From Ignavibacteria bacterium (GTDB lineage: Bacteria; Bacteroidota; Ignavibacteria; Ignavibacteriales; SURF-24), in NCBI GenBank assembly GCA_025612245.1, contig JAAXKQ010000004.1, positions 62,001 through 126,000 on the forward strand: a DNA stretch of 64,000 bases, given 5' to 3'. The notes beneath the pieces were generated by a model. That model saw nothing but the letters and a program-made list of their open reading frames with translations, was not told the origin of the DNA and made no database searches. How positions within the stretch are numbered: the first letter of the stretch is position 1; the number at the start of each line of letters is the position of its first letter. The translations under genes and the position numbers were made by a program. Shown in pieces: positions 32,543 through 40,335 of the stretch.

Positions 32543-33142
32543 GTGCAAGCAAAAATAACATATACCATAATATTTCTTATTGTGTTTGTGTTGACTACGG
32601 CCGGAATGGTCATGATGAATCAGAAGTATGAGAATATTTTTAAGCTCGATTTTTCACCGCGCAGAACGGCGCTTGGCGGAGCCAGCAAAAGCGACTCCCT
32701 GAAAGCCCGCATAGATACAACCAAGCTGAAGGAACAGTGGATAAATAAAGTCAAAAAGGGTGGTGCAGACAGCCTTTCGGTTGTAATGGGTAATCAAAGC
32801 ACACAGGCAATTATTTCCGAGCGCGACAGACAGCTCGACAGCCTGAACAAAATTAAACTTGCAATTGCACAGTACGAGTCAAAGTTAAGAAGCAAGCAGT
32901 CGGAATTCAATAAAACTTCTGTGGTTTCGAAAGCAAAGCAGGACAGTGCGTACGCCAGGTGGAAAAAAGAGATGGTCAAGACTTATGAACTGATGGATCC
33001 TAAGATGGCCGCTAAAATAATTCAAAAATTAAACGATAATTTAGCTAAGGATATTCTGTTTTCAATTAAGCAGAAAAAACGGGCGCAGATACTCTCGGAG
33101 TTCAGCCCGGAAACTGCAGTCAGATTAACAAGGATGCGGTAA
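32543..33142 (+). CDS. MotE/YlxF-like membrane protein
   Basis: 199 residues. One N-terminal membrane helix (about 6-27), a coiled coil (SERDRQLDSLNKIKLAIAQYESKLRSKQSEF) and a C-terminal MgtE-N-like domain (YELMDPKMAAKIIQKLNDNLAKDILFSIKQKKRAQILSEFSPETAVRLT). This is the layout of MotE/YlxF, found between fliJ and fliK in Bacillus as here. MotE-type proteins act as chaperones for periplasmic motor proteins in some bacteria; the role here is inferred. GTG start. Confidence 0.85.
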   Translation: MQAKITYTIIFLIVFVLTTAGMVMMNQKYENIFKLDFSPRRTALGGASKSDSLKARIDTTKLKEQWINKVKKGGADSLSVVMGNQSTQAIISERDRQLDSLNKIKLAIAQYESKLRSKQSEFNKTSVVSKAKQDSAYARWKKEMVKTYELMDPKMAAKIIQKLNDNLAKDILFSIKQKKRAQILSEFSPETAVRLTRMR

Positions 33143-35617
33143 ATGGTTTTCAACCCTCTTTTTTTGCAAGTAGTAAATAATCAGGATACACAATTACTAA
33201 GTAAATCCCAGAAGCTAACCGGGCCTTCATATTTATTTTCGGATATCATTAAGGTTCAGCTGGATAAAACGGATGCAACTTCTTTTGCTCCGGGGCAGAT
33301 CGTACAGAAAGGAATTGATCTTCCTGTGGAAAGTAACCTGCTGGGCGGTATAGTTTCAGTTCTCTCGGGCGAAGGCAAGGAGTCTTCTGTAGCCCAATTG
33401 AATTCATTCCAGCTTCAGAATGCCGGAATGGTTTTTACAAATCCGGGTTTTCATACCGGTTCATCGAAGAAAGCTTTACTGCCGGATACATGGCAGAGTG
33501 ACCTTGTTGCGGCGGGCAGTTCAGAGACTGATGATGCCGCACAGGATGATCCGGGTTCCCTCCTTGTTGGAAATACAGAGCTGTATAATTTTATCAGCGG
33601 CCTGCTTAATAACCAGCAGTTTAACGGAAAGATCAGCATAGTAAATTCCGAAGGATCAAATGAGGAAGGTTCAGAGGGCGGAAAAAGTTCAGGTATCACC
33701 ACGTTGCCTGTAGAAAGCCTTAATGCCGGTGAAATACTGGAACTGTTGAAAAAGGGAAATACCCTTGCCGTGGAAAATTCTGCCTCACAGAGCAATAAGG
33801 GCCTTCTTATAACGCTGGTTGAAGTATCCAAAGAAGCCGCAAAAAAGGACGCCGAAGGTATGGCGCAGGGCGTGGCCGGAACGGATAGCACTATGGCTAA
33901 TTCCGGGGGAGACGTCGCTTCGTCACTAATGCTAACAGACTTAATTGCCACCCATAATGAAGGTGCTGAAACCGGAAGCACAGGGTTATCTGAACCGGTT
34001 TACAAATTAAAGTTTTCGCTTTTAAGCAATCTCGTAAGCACTCAGGATACTATGGCGCCGGTATCGGATACTCAGACGCCCATAATTAAACTGCCTTTTG
34101 GCAACGTGCCGGGCCTTAACGGCAATCCTTTTAAGTATGCCGGGGAAATGCCCGCGGCGGATAAAAATTTGTCTTCAACACAAACTGCCGGTCAGAGCGG
34201 TACGGGTAATACAAACGCTGTACAGTCAGAAACCGGTGTATCAAAAAACAGTGTCATTGAGGCGCCCGCAGGTGTGAATGTAAAGCCCGACGTGCAGGCG
34301 GCACCCCCGTCGCAGACGGGAGCTCCTACATCCGGAGCTAGTGATGAAATCCTGAATGGAAGTGCGGCAGTTGAGAGCCTCACAAAAGAAAGTGCTTCTC
34401 AGGAAGCAGGAACTTCCACACAGGATAACGGGCTGAATGCATCAGGTAACTCTTCCCCCGTGAATAAAGCTGCAATAGATGGAGCCGGCATAAATGACAA
34501 TGGCGTTACAGCAAATACGGTCCAAGAAAATGAGAGTCCGGCAAAAGAGGATTCCCAGGCAGAAAGTACGCTTAAAGGAAATGCCGGCAATGGCAAAGCT
34601 GCAGGAGAAGATTCAGTAAAAGACAATTCTGAAAGCCGGGATGCCTTAAAACATAATGTCTCCAAAGGCAATGAACCCAAAGCGGGCGCATTCAGCAATA
34701 TCGAAAGGGTCAAGACCGATTCATCAATCCAGTCAAAAGAGACGCAAGCTTCGGAGCTGAGTGAAAAGGATATGCAGAAAAAAGACGTACAGGATCCGGA
34801 AGCGCCCAACCCAGTAGAAAAGAAAGATTTACCGGTTGCTGGAACAAAACAAACGGACCCCAAAGAAACGCTTAAGACAGATAGCAGCACAACTGCCGCA
34901 GCTACGTCGCAGAAGGAAAAGGAATTGAAGCTATTCTCCACTCAGGACAAGCAGGAGACCCAAGGAAGCCTTCAGACCGACAAGACTGAAGTTAAGGATG
35001 CTCCCAAAAGCGAAATGAACAGCTCGGCCCAGGAACAGGGCAGTAAGAGCACAGAGCAGCAGAATGCGGAACATCAAAATGCAGAACACACTGAAGTAAA
35101 AGGAAAGCAGCAGGAGGATCATCAGTTTAGCATCGGCAGCCAGCAGACGAAACCAAATGATATCTCTCCTACCGTAAAGCGGACAAGTGAGAATGTCATG
35201 ACCACTCAGGCCGAAAGGACGGTAAAAGCAGCCGAGGTGATGAAGGAGATTTCGAAATTTATTCAGCAGGGTGACAGGAGTTCAATCGTGCTTAAGATTG
35301 ACCCTGAAAATCTGGGGACCGTGAAAATTGCACTGGACATAGCAGACAAAGTTGTTCATGCGAACATTGAGGTTGAAAACGAGGCTGCGCGAAAGATGAT
35401 GGAGAACAATCTGAACCAGCTTTACAGTTCAATGAACCAGAGCGGTGTGCAGCTAAGCTCGGTAAACATATCCCTTGCAAATTCCGATCAGAGGCATTCC
35501 AAACTGCAGAACCCGAAGCGCCGCATGTTTACGGGCGAAGGGGATAAGGATTCAGATGAAATTGACGGTCTTCGTCAAAAACAAATGGGCTACAACACTT
35601 ACGATTACTTAATTTAG
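33143..35617 (+). CDS. fliK: Flagellar hook-length control protein FliK
   Basis: 824 residues, long for the family. The C-terminal 130 residues hold the conserved hook-length domain (IVLKIDPENLGTVKIALDIADKVVHANIEVENEAARKMMENNLNQLYSSMNQSGVQLSSVNISL). The preceding 600 residues are rich in Ser, Ala, Lys, Glu and Gln with little predicted structure, the ruler part. FliK is exported and switches the export gate from hook to filament substrates. Starts directly after the previous stop. Confidence 0.92.
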   Translation: MVFNPLFLQVVNNQDTQLLSKSQKLTGPSYLFSDIIKVQLDKTDATSFAPGQIVQKGIDLPVESNLLGGIVSVLSGEGKESSVAQLNSFQLQNAGMVFTNPGFHTGSSKKALLPDTWQSDLVAAGSSETDDAAQDDPGSLLVGNTELYNFISGLLNNQQFNGKISIVNSEGSNEEGSEGGKSSGITTLPVESLNAGEILELLKKGNTLAVENSASQSNKGLLITLVEVSKEAAKKDAEGMAQGVAGTDSTMANSGGDVASSLMLTDLIATHNEGAETGSTGLSEPVYKLKFSLLSNLVSTQDTMAPVSDTQTPIIKLPFGNVPGLNGNPFKYAGEMPAADKNLSSTQTAGQSGTGNTNAVQSETGVSKNSVIEAPAGVNVKPDVQAAPPSQTGAPTSGASDEILNGSAAVESLTKESASQEAGTSTQDNGLNASGNSSPVNKAAIDGAGINDNGVTANTVQENESPAKEDSQAESTLKGNAGNGKAAGEDSVKDNSESRDALKHNVSKGNEPKAGAFSNIERVKTDSSIQSKETQASELSEKDMQKKDVQDPEAPNPVEKKDLPVAGTKQTDPKETLKTDSSTTAAATSQKEKELKLFSTQDKQETQGSLQTDKTEVKDAPKSEMNSSAQEQGSKSTEQQNAEHQNAEHTEVKGKQQEDHQFSIGSQQTKPNDISPTVKRTSENVMTTQAERTVKAAEVMKEISKFIQQGDRSSIVLKIDPENLGTVKIALDIADKVVHANIEVENEAARKMMENNLNQLYSSMNQSGVQLSSVNISLANSDQRHSKLQNPKRRMFTGEGDKDSDEIDGLRQKQMGYNTYDYLI

Positions 35618-35625
35618 GAGCAAAT

Positions 35626-36321
35626 ATGGCTGGAGAAACAAATGGCGTTACAAATACTGCATCCGGTTCTGGCACTACAGCACCGATGACCGGCACCAGC
35701 AAGAGCGTCCTGGGAAAAGATGATTTCATGAAGCTCATGATTTCACAGTTAAAGTATCAGGACCCGCTTAATCCGATGGACGGCACGCAGTTTTCCGCAC
35801 AGCTTGCGCAGTTCTCTTCACTTGAACAGTTGACTAACATGAACGATTCACTGAAGGAGAGCATTAATGCAAACTACCTTTTAACACAGTCTGTCAACAA
35901 TACTATGTCTGCGAACTTAATCGGCAAGGATATTAAACTAAGCGGCGGCGGAATTACGCTGGACGGGCAGGATGATATCTCCCTGGGCTACAGCCTGGCC
36001 GCAGACGCAAAGACGGTTACGGTTAACGTTTATGATGAAAACGGGAAGCTGGTAAAAACTTTTGAAAATGAAAAAAGTTCTTCCGGAGACCATAAACTTT
36101 TGTGGAACTTTACCGATAATAATGGTAATAAATTACCTGATGGAAAATATACCTTTGAAGTGAAAGCAAAGGGAAATGACGGTCAGGATGTGAGTGCCGA
36201 GCTGTTTAAGTATGCAACGGTTGAGTCGGTGAAGTTTACAGAACAGGGTACAAAGATAATGTCGGAAGGAATTGAGTATAACCTATCAGACATACTCGAG
36301 GTTTTTGGTAACAACAGTTAG
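35626..36321 (+). CDS. flgD: Flagellar hook capping protein FlgD
   Basis: 231 residues. LGKDDFMKLMISQLKYQDPLNPMDGTQFSAQLAQFSSLEQLTNMN is the highly conserved FlgD N-terminus. The rest is the FlgD Ig-like/tudor region (VTVNVYDENGKLVKTFENEKSSSGDHKLLWNFTDNNGNKLPDGKYTFEV). It caps the growing hook. GGAG precedes the ATG. Confidence 0.96.
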   Translation: MAGETNGVTNTASGSGTTAPMTGTSKSVLGKDDFMKLMISQLKYQDPLNPMDGTQFSAQLAQFSSLEQLTNMNDSLKESINANYLLTQSVNNTMSANLIGKDIKLSGGGITLDGQDDISLGYSLAADAKTVTVNVYDENGKLVKTFENEKSSSGDHKLLWNFTDNNGNKLPDGKYTFEVKAKGNDGQDVSAELFKYATVESVKFTEQGTKIMSEGIEYNLSDILEVFGNNS

Positions 36322-36333
36322 GAGATAGACTTA

Positions 36334-36708
36334 ATGGCCGAAATTAACGGTGTAAAAGTTCCTTTTATACCGATAGTTCAGACTGATGAGATTCAGAAGA
36401 ACAGGATCAGAACCGGTCCGGCCGGTTTCGACTCGATCTTCAAAGAGGAACTTGAGAAAATTAAATTCTCCAGTCATGCCACAAAAAGGCTGGAGGCAAG
36501 AAACATACAGTTATCTGAAACAGAGTTGAACAAGTTGCAGGATGCGGTTGAAAAGGCAGAAATGAAAGGGGCCAAGGATTCACTGGTGATGATGGATAAA
36601 ACAGCTTTCATTGTGAACGTCCCCAACAAGACCGTAGTAACTGCGATGCAGCTGGGTGATAACGACAATATATTTACAAACATAGACAGCGTAGTCTTTA
36701 CGCAGTAA
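36334..36708 (+). CDS. Flagellar operon protein, TIGR02530 type
   Basis: 124 residues. The core FSSHATKRLEARNIQLSETELNKLQDAVEKAEMKGAKDSLVMMDKTAFIVNVPNKTVVTAM matches the small flagellar operon protein family TIGR02530, found between flgD and flgE in many bacteria. Function not established. No signal peptide. GGAG lies 9 bases before the ATG. Confidence 0.85.
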   Translation: MAEINGVKVPFIPIVQTDEIQKNRIRTGPAGFDSIFKEELEKIKFSSHATKRLEARNIQLSETELNKLQDAVEKAEMKGAKDSLVMMDKTAFIVNVPNKTVVTAMQLGDNDNIFTNIDSVVFTQ

Positions 36709-36723
36709 GAATTAAGCAATTAA

Positions 36724-36800
36724 ATAATAAAAAGAGCGGGACCTTTTGAGGACGCTCAGGATTCAACCGACTGACTGACGTTGAATCAAAAATACAAAAT
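36724..36800 (+). repeat. Two hairpins before flgE
   Basis: GAGCG and CGCTC flank a 13-base loop, and a second hairpin ATTCAAC...GTTGAAT follows. No T-run is present and the operon continues, so these are more likely mRNA processing or stabilising elements raising flgE expression than terminators. Confidence 0.4.
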
Positions 36801-36816
36801 CCCTTAGGAGGTTATA

Positions 36817-38478
36817 ATGTCACTTCTTAATTCCCTTTTTTCGGGCGTGTCCGGTTTACGTAATCACCAGTCGATGATGGATGTCATTGGCAACAACATT
36901 TCCAATGTAAACACAATAGGCTATAAAGGCTCACGCGTGACTTTCAGCGATACCTTCAGCCAGTTCGTAAAGGCGGGTACAAATCCTACTGCCACCTCAG
37001 GCGGCACAAACTCATTCCAGATCGGTCTTGGCGCAAAACTAAACTCCATAGATAAAAACTGGAACCAGGGTACCTTTGAAAGAACCGGAATTGTTACTGA
37101 TCTGGCTTTGCAGGGACCGGGATTATTCATCCTGAAGAGCAACGGCACGGATTACTATTCACGCGCCGGATCCTTTACATTCGATGCAAACGGAAACCTC
37201 GTAAACCCGCAGAACGGCGCTATCGTACAGGGCAAGCTTGCCAACGGCGGACAGATCCCTTCGGGAACGACAATTACTGACATTAAAATAGATACGAGCC
37301 AGAGAATTCCGGCCGTAAAGACCACCGATACAAGATGGGGCGGAAACCTCAGCAGCTCTTCGCCGACACTGAAGACAGATATAGTTCAGGAAATAGGAAA
37401 CCTTAATTCCACCGGCACCGGAGCTGCAACAGCCGAGCCAACGACGGGTAAGACAATCTACGATTCGAACGGAACCGCATACCAGCTGCGTACATGGTAT
37501 ACCTCTACGGGCAGCCCGGCATCCTGGACAATGAACTATCATGTTGTCAACAGCGACGGTAGTGAAGTCGGCGCCGGTATAAACGGCACTCAGGCACTTA
37601 CATTTGATGCAAGCGGTAAGCTTACAGGCGTTACCTCGCTGCCGGTTACAATCGGTGCCTCGCAGTTCTCGCTGGACCTTTCGGCACTTACCTCAACAGG
37701 AAATGCCACTTCGGTAGATTCGAAGTTAGACCGCGGCGAAGAAACAGCTCCTGTAAACAGCGCTGTAACTATTTTCGATTCACTTGGTAATACACATACA
37801 CTTACAATTACATATACGCACCTGGATACCAACACCTGGAAGTGGGATGTATCGCTGCCGGCTACATCGGGCACCTTTACCGGTGCAGGCGGAACAAGTG
37901 CAACCAGCGGTGTAGTTACATTTAACGGAAGCGACGGTACAATTAAGTCAATTACACAGGGAGGGAACCCTGTTACCGATTTCCCAAAAATTACTTTTAC
38001 TCCTTCAAGCGGTGCTGAAGTTCAGGACATCGACCTCAATTTCGGTGCCGACACCAGCGGTATTACACAGACAAACCTGCCTTCACAGGTTACTTCATTA
38101 AGCCAGAATGGCGCTGCTTCTGCCAGCCTGACAAACATGAACATAGACCAGTACGGCAAGGTTGTAGGCATATTCTCAAACGGTACCTCAAGAACGCTGG
38201 CACAGGTAATGGTTGCTACGTTTGCAAACCTGAACGGCCTTACGAGCATAGGCGATAACATGTATACGATCGCTTCAAACTCAGGCGATCCGAGGATATC
38301 CGAACCAGGTGAAAACTCGGCAACTACAATACAGTCGGGTGCGCTTGAACAGTCGAATGTGGATCTTTCAGAAGAATTCACAAGAATGATCGTTTCACAA
38401 AGAGGCTTCCAGGCAAACGCCAGGGTTATTACAACTTCAGACACACTGCTGCAGGAAATAACCAACCTGGTAAGATAA
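36817..38478 (+). CDS. flgE: Flagellar hook protein FlgE
   Basis: 553 residues. N-terminal SGVSGLRNHQSMMDVIGNNISNVNTIGYKGSRVTFSDTF and C-terminal SNVDLSEEFTRMIVSQRGFQANARVITTSDTLLQEITNLVR are the conserved rod/hook helices. The central FlgE domains are Thr/Ser/Gly rich. A strong ribosome site, TAGGAGG, precedes the ATG by 6 bases, fitting the high copy number of hook subunit. It is the last gene of the operon. Confidence 0.97.
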   Translation: MSLLNSLFSGVSGLRNHQSMMDVIGNNISNVNTIGYKGSRVTFSDTFSQFVKAGTNPTATSGGTNSFQIGLGAKLNSIDKNWNQGTFERTGIVTDLALQGPGLFILKSNGTDYYSRAGSFTFDANGNLVNPQNGAIVQGKLANGGQIPSGTTITDIKIDTSQRIPAVKTTDTRWGGNLSSSSPTLKTDIVQEIGNLNSTGTGAATAEPTTGKTIYDSNGTAYQLRTWYTSTGSPASWTMNYHVVNSDGSEVGAGINGTQALTFDASGKLTGVTSLPVTIGASQFSLDLSALTSTGNATSVDSKLDRGEETAPVNSAVTIFDSLGNTHTLTITYTHLDTNTWKWDVSLPATSGTFTGAGGTSATSGVVTFNGSDGTIKSITQGGNPVTDFPKITFTPSSGAEVQDIDLNFGADTSGITQTNLPSQVTSLSQNGAASASLTNMNIDQYGKVVGIFSNGTSRTLAQVMVATFANLNGLTSIGDNMYTIASNSGDPRISEPGENSATTIQSGALEQSNVDLSEEFTRMIVSQRGFQANARVITTSDTLLQEITNLVR

Positions 38479-38510
38479 TAGCGCTTATAAACTGACAGTC
38501 TAGAAATTAG

Positions 38511-38567
38511 AAAGCCGCAGGCACGTGGGTATAAGACTCACACAATGTTCCTGCGGCTTTTTTTTTG
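38511..38567 (+). terminator. Terminator of the flgB-flgE operon
   Basis: AAAGCCGCAGG (38511-38521) pairs with CCTGCGGCTTT (38550-38560), followed by a run of T residues; a smaller hairpin (GTGGGT/ACTCAC) sits in the loop. The A-rich left side may also stop the minus-strand GNAT transcript. Confidence 0.9.
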
Positions 38568-38587
38568 CAAAAAATGAGGGGCAACTA

Positions 38588-39100
38588 TTACTTTTCCATT
38601 TTTATTTCCGCCAGCTTCTTCAGGCCTTCGCCATCTATTCTGAATACAGTCCATTCATCCATGGGCCTTGCACCGAGGCTTCTGTAGAACTTGATTGCAG
38701 GCTCATTCCAGTCCAGGACGGACCACTCGAACCTGCCGCATTTTTTATTGACTGCAATTCCTGCCAGATGAACAAGAAGTGCCTTGCCGATTCCTTTTCC
38801 CCTGAGTTCGGGACTGACAAATAAATCCTCCAGGTAAAGGCCCGGGCGCCCGAGGAAGGTTGAAAAGTTAAAGAAGTAAATTGCAAAGCCCGCAGGCGCG
38901 CTGCCACAATAGGCAAGAACGACTTCTGCCGATGGATATTCCCCGAACAAAACTTCCTCCAGCAGTTCTTGTGTTGCAACAACCTCGCCCGACATTTTTT
39001 CATATTCAGCAAGCTGCCTGATGAAAGAAAGGATTAAAGGTGTGTCGCTTTTGCAGGCTTTCCTTATTGAAATTCCTGTTTTTGTGTTACTTTCCGGCAT
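38588..39100 (-). CDS. GNAT-family N-acetyltransferase
   Basis: 170 residues. The acetyl-CoA-binding core LYLEDLFVSPELRGKGIGKALLVHLAGIAV has the R-G-x-G-I-G motif A; the pattern YLEDLFV and WNEPAIKFYRSLGARPMDEWTVFR match the diamine (spermidine) acetyltransferase-like subgroup. Substrate unknown. Its ATG overlaps the stop of the methyltransferase gene, so they share a transcript. Confidence 0.85.
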   Translation of the reverse strand: MPESNTKTGISIRKACKSDTPLILSFIRQLAEYEKMSGEVVATQELLEEVLFGEYPSAEVVLAYCGSAPAGFAIYFFNFSTFLGRPGLYLEDLFVSPELRGKGIGKALLVHLAGIAVNKKCGRFEWSVLDWNEPAIKFYRSLGARPMDEWTVFRIDGEGLKKLAEIKMEK

Positions 39101-40335
39101 TATTCTCCTCTATAGATGTTTTGTGCTTTTTTACAGAATATTACGACCGGTTTTCCGGAGTTGTTCTTTGTAAAGAAAAGGTAATCATCTCCTCCGTCTT
39201 TAAGGTTCAGGATTTTCCTGATCTTTTCGGGGGAGTCCGGGAAATCGCGCCTCGAAAGGTTTGCCGAAACAATTCCTTCTTTAAGGAGGTAACGTTTTAT
39301 TTCCTTTGCCTTGTAGGGGAGCACATTTTTCACCTCGAAAGCCCGCCCCGGAAAATCACTCTTCAGCTGATTTGAAGTAAGGTAATCTATGTTCCGGTTC
39401 ACAAAAAAAAGAGAATACTCTTCTGCAATACTTTTTGTCAGTCGGGCCTTAATGAGTGAGCCTTCAGGCTCATAAAGGAAATGAAGTATCTCCGGGGATA
39501 CCTTCCTTTCGTCCTTTAAGCTACTTTTCCCGGAATAGATCCTGACACTTCCCGTGGCGGAATCCAAAAGGACGGATTTAATTATGGGCTCACCTTCAGG
39601 TGCGGCGGCATCTTTTTCTAAGAAAAGGAGCACCTCTTTGCATTCATTGTCGAGCGATACGACAGTGAATTCCTTCAGGCACGGGCCGAACTGCTTTTTT
39701 ACCTCTTCAATTTCAATTGCAGGGGAAGCTTTAATTAAAACCCTTTGCGACTTTTCTAGCATCAGGGGCAAAATCTCCACCACGTCAGGAGAACAGCTCT
39801 TAAGTCCAATGAACCTTCGGCTTTCATCCCTTCTGGCAGGATCGGCATAAATCAAGTCGAAATAGCCTTTAGGAAAGGATTTCAGCATTTCAGTGCTGTC
39901 GCCCTCGTTTATCCGGATGTTCCCGATTCCGAGGCGGGCAAGATTATGCCTGAAAATATCGACAAGTATGCTGTTTTTTTCGCAGTAGAATACTTCCCTG
40001 AAGCTTCCGGAAAAGAAAATGTCATCAATGCCGAGTCCGCCTGTAAGGTCAATTATTCTGTCTCCTTTGCAGAGGCCAGCCTTATATCTGGCTGTAAATT
40101 CGGAAGACGCCTGCTCCAGGGAAGTCTTTTCATAAAGAAGCCCGTATTTTGAAAGCTCCGGCAGCTTGACTGCTGCTTTTTTCATGCATCGGATCTCTTC
40201 AGCAATAGCCCTTACGGGCAGTAAGCCATTGCCGCGGAACTTCAATGCCAGGAGGTCCGGGTCCTCGTGGGCATGCAGGCGGATAAAATCCTTTGCCCCG
40301 TCTTTAAGTAGTTCCTCTAATTCTTCCTGTGTCAT
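39100..40335 (-). CDS. Class I SAM-dependent methyltransferase (PG1098/THUMP-like type)
   Basis: 411 residues. The SAM motif I is DLTGGLGIDDIFFSG, with IRINEGDSTEML and the catalytic-loop-like DLIYADPARRD further on. The DPARR motif and the C-terminal THUMP-like region (LTSNQLKSDFPGRAFEVKNVLPYKAKEIKRYL) are shared with Bacteroidota proteins of the PG1098 group, likely RNA methyltransferases. The target is unknown. Overlaps its upstream gene by 4 bases. Confidence 0.85.
   Translation of the reverse strand: MTQEELEELLKDGAKDFIRLHAHEDPDLLALKFRGNGLLPVRAIAEEIRCMKKAAVKLPELSKYGLLYEKTSLEQASSEFTARYKAGLCKGDRIIDLTGGLGIDDIFFSGSFREVFYCEKNSILVDIFRHNLARLGIGNIRINEGDSTEMLKSFPKGYFDLIYADPARRDESRRFIGLKSCSPDVVEILPLMLEKSQRVLIKASPAIEIEEVKKQFGPCLKEFTVVSLDNECKEVLLFLEKDAAAPEGEPIIKSVLLDSATGSVRIYSGKSSLKDERKVSPEILHFLYEPEGSLIKARLTKSIAEEYSLFFVNRNIDYLTSNQLKSDFPGRAFEVKNVLPYKAKEIKRYLLKEGIVSANLSRRDFPDSPEKIRKILNLKDGGDDYLFFTKNNSGKPVVIFCKKAQNIYRGE

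Noticed and set aside
34399-34941. 180-residue minus-strand open frame
   Set aside because: Shadow of the low-complexity ruler region of fliK; Ser/Phe/Leu-rich, no ribosome site.
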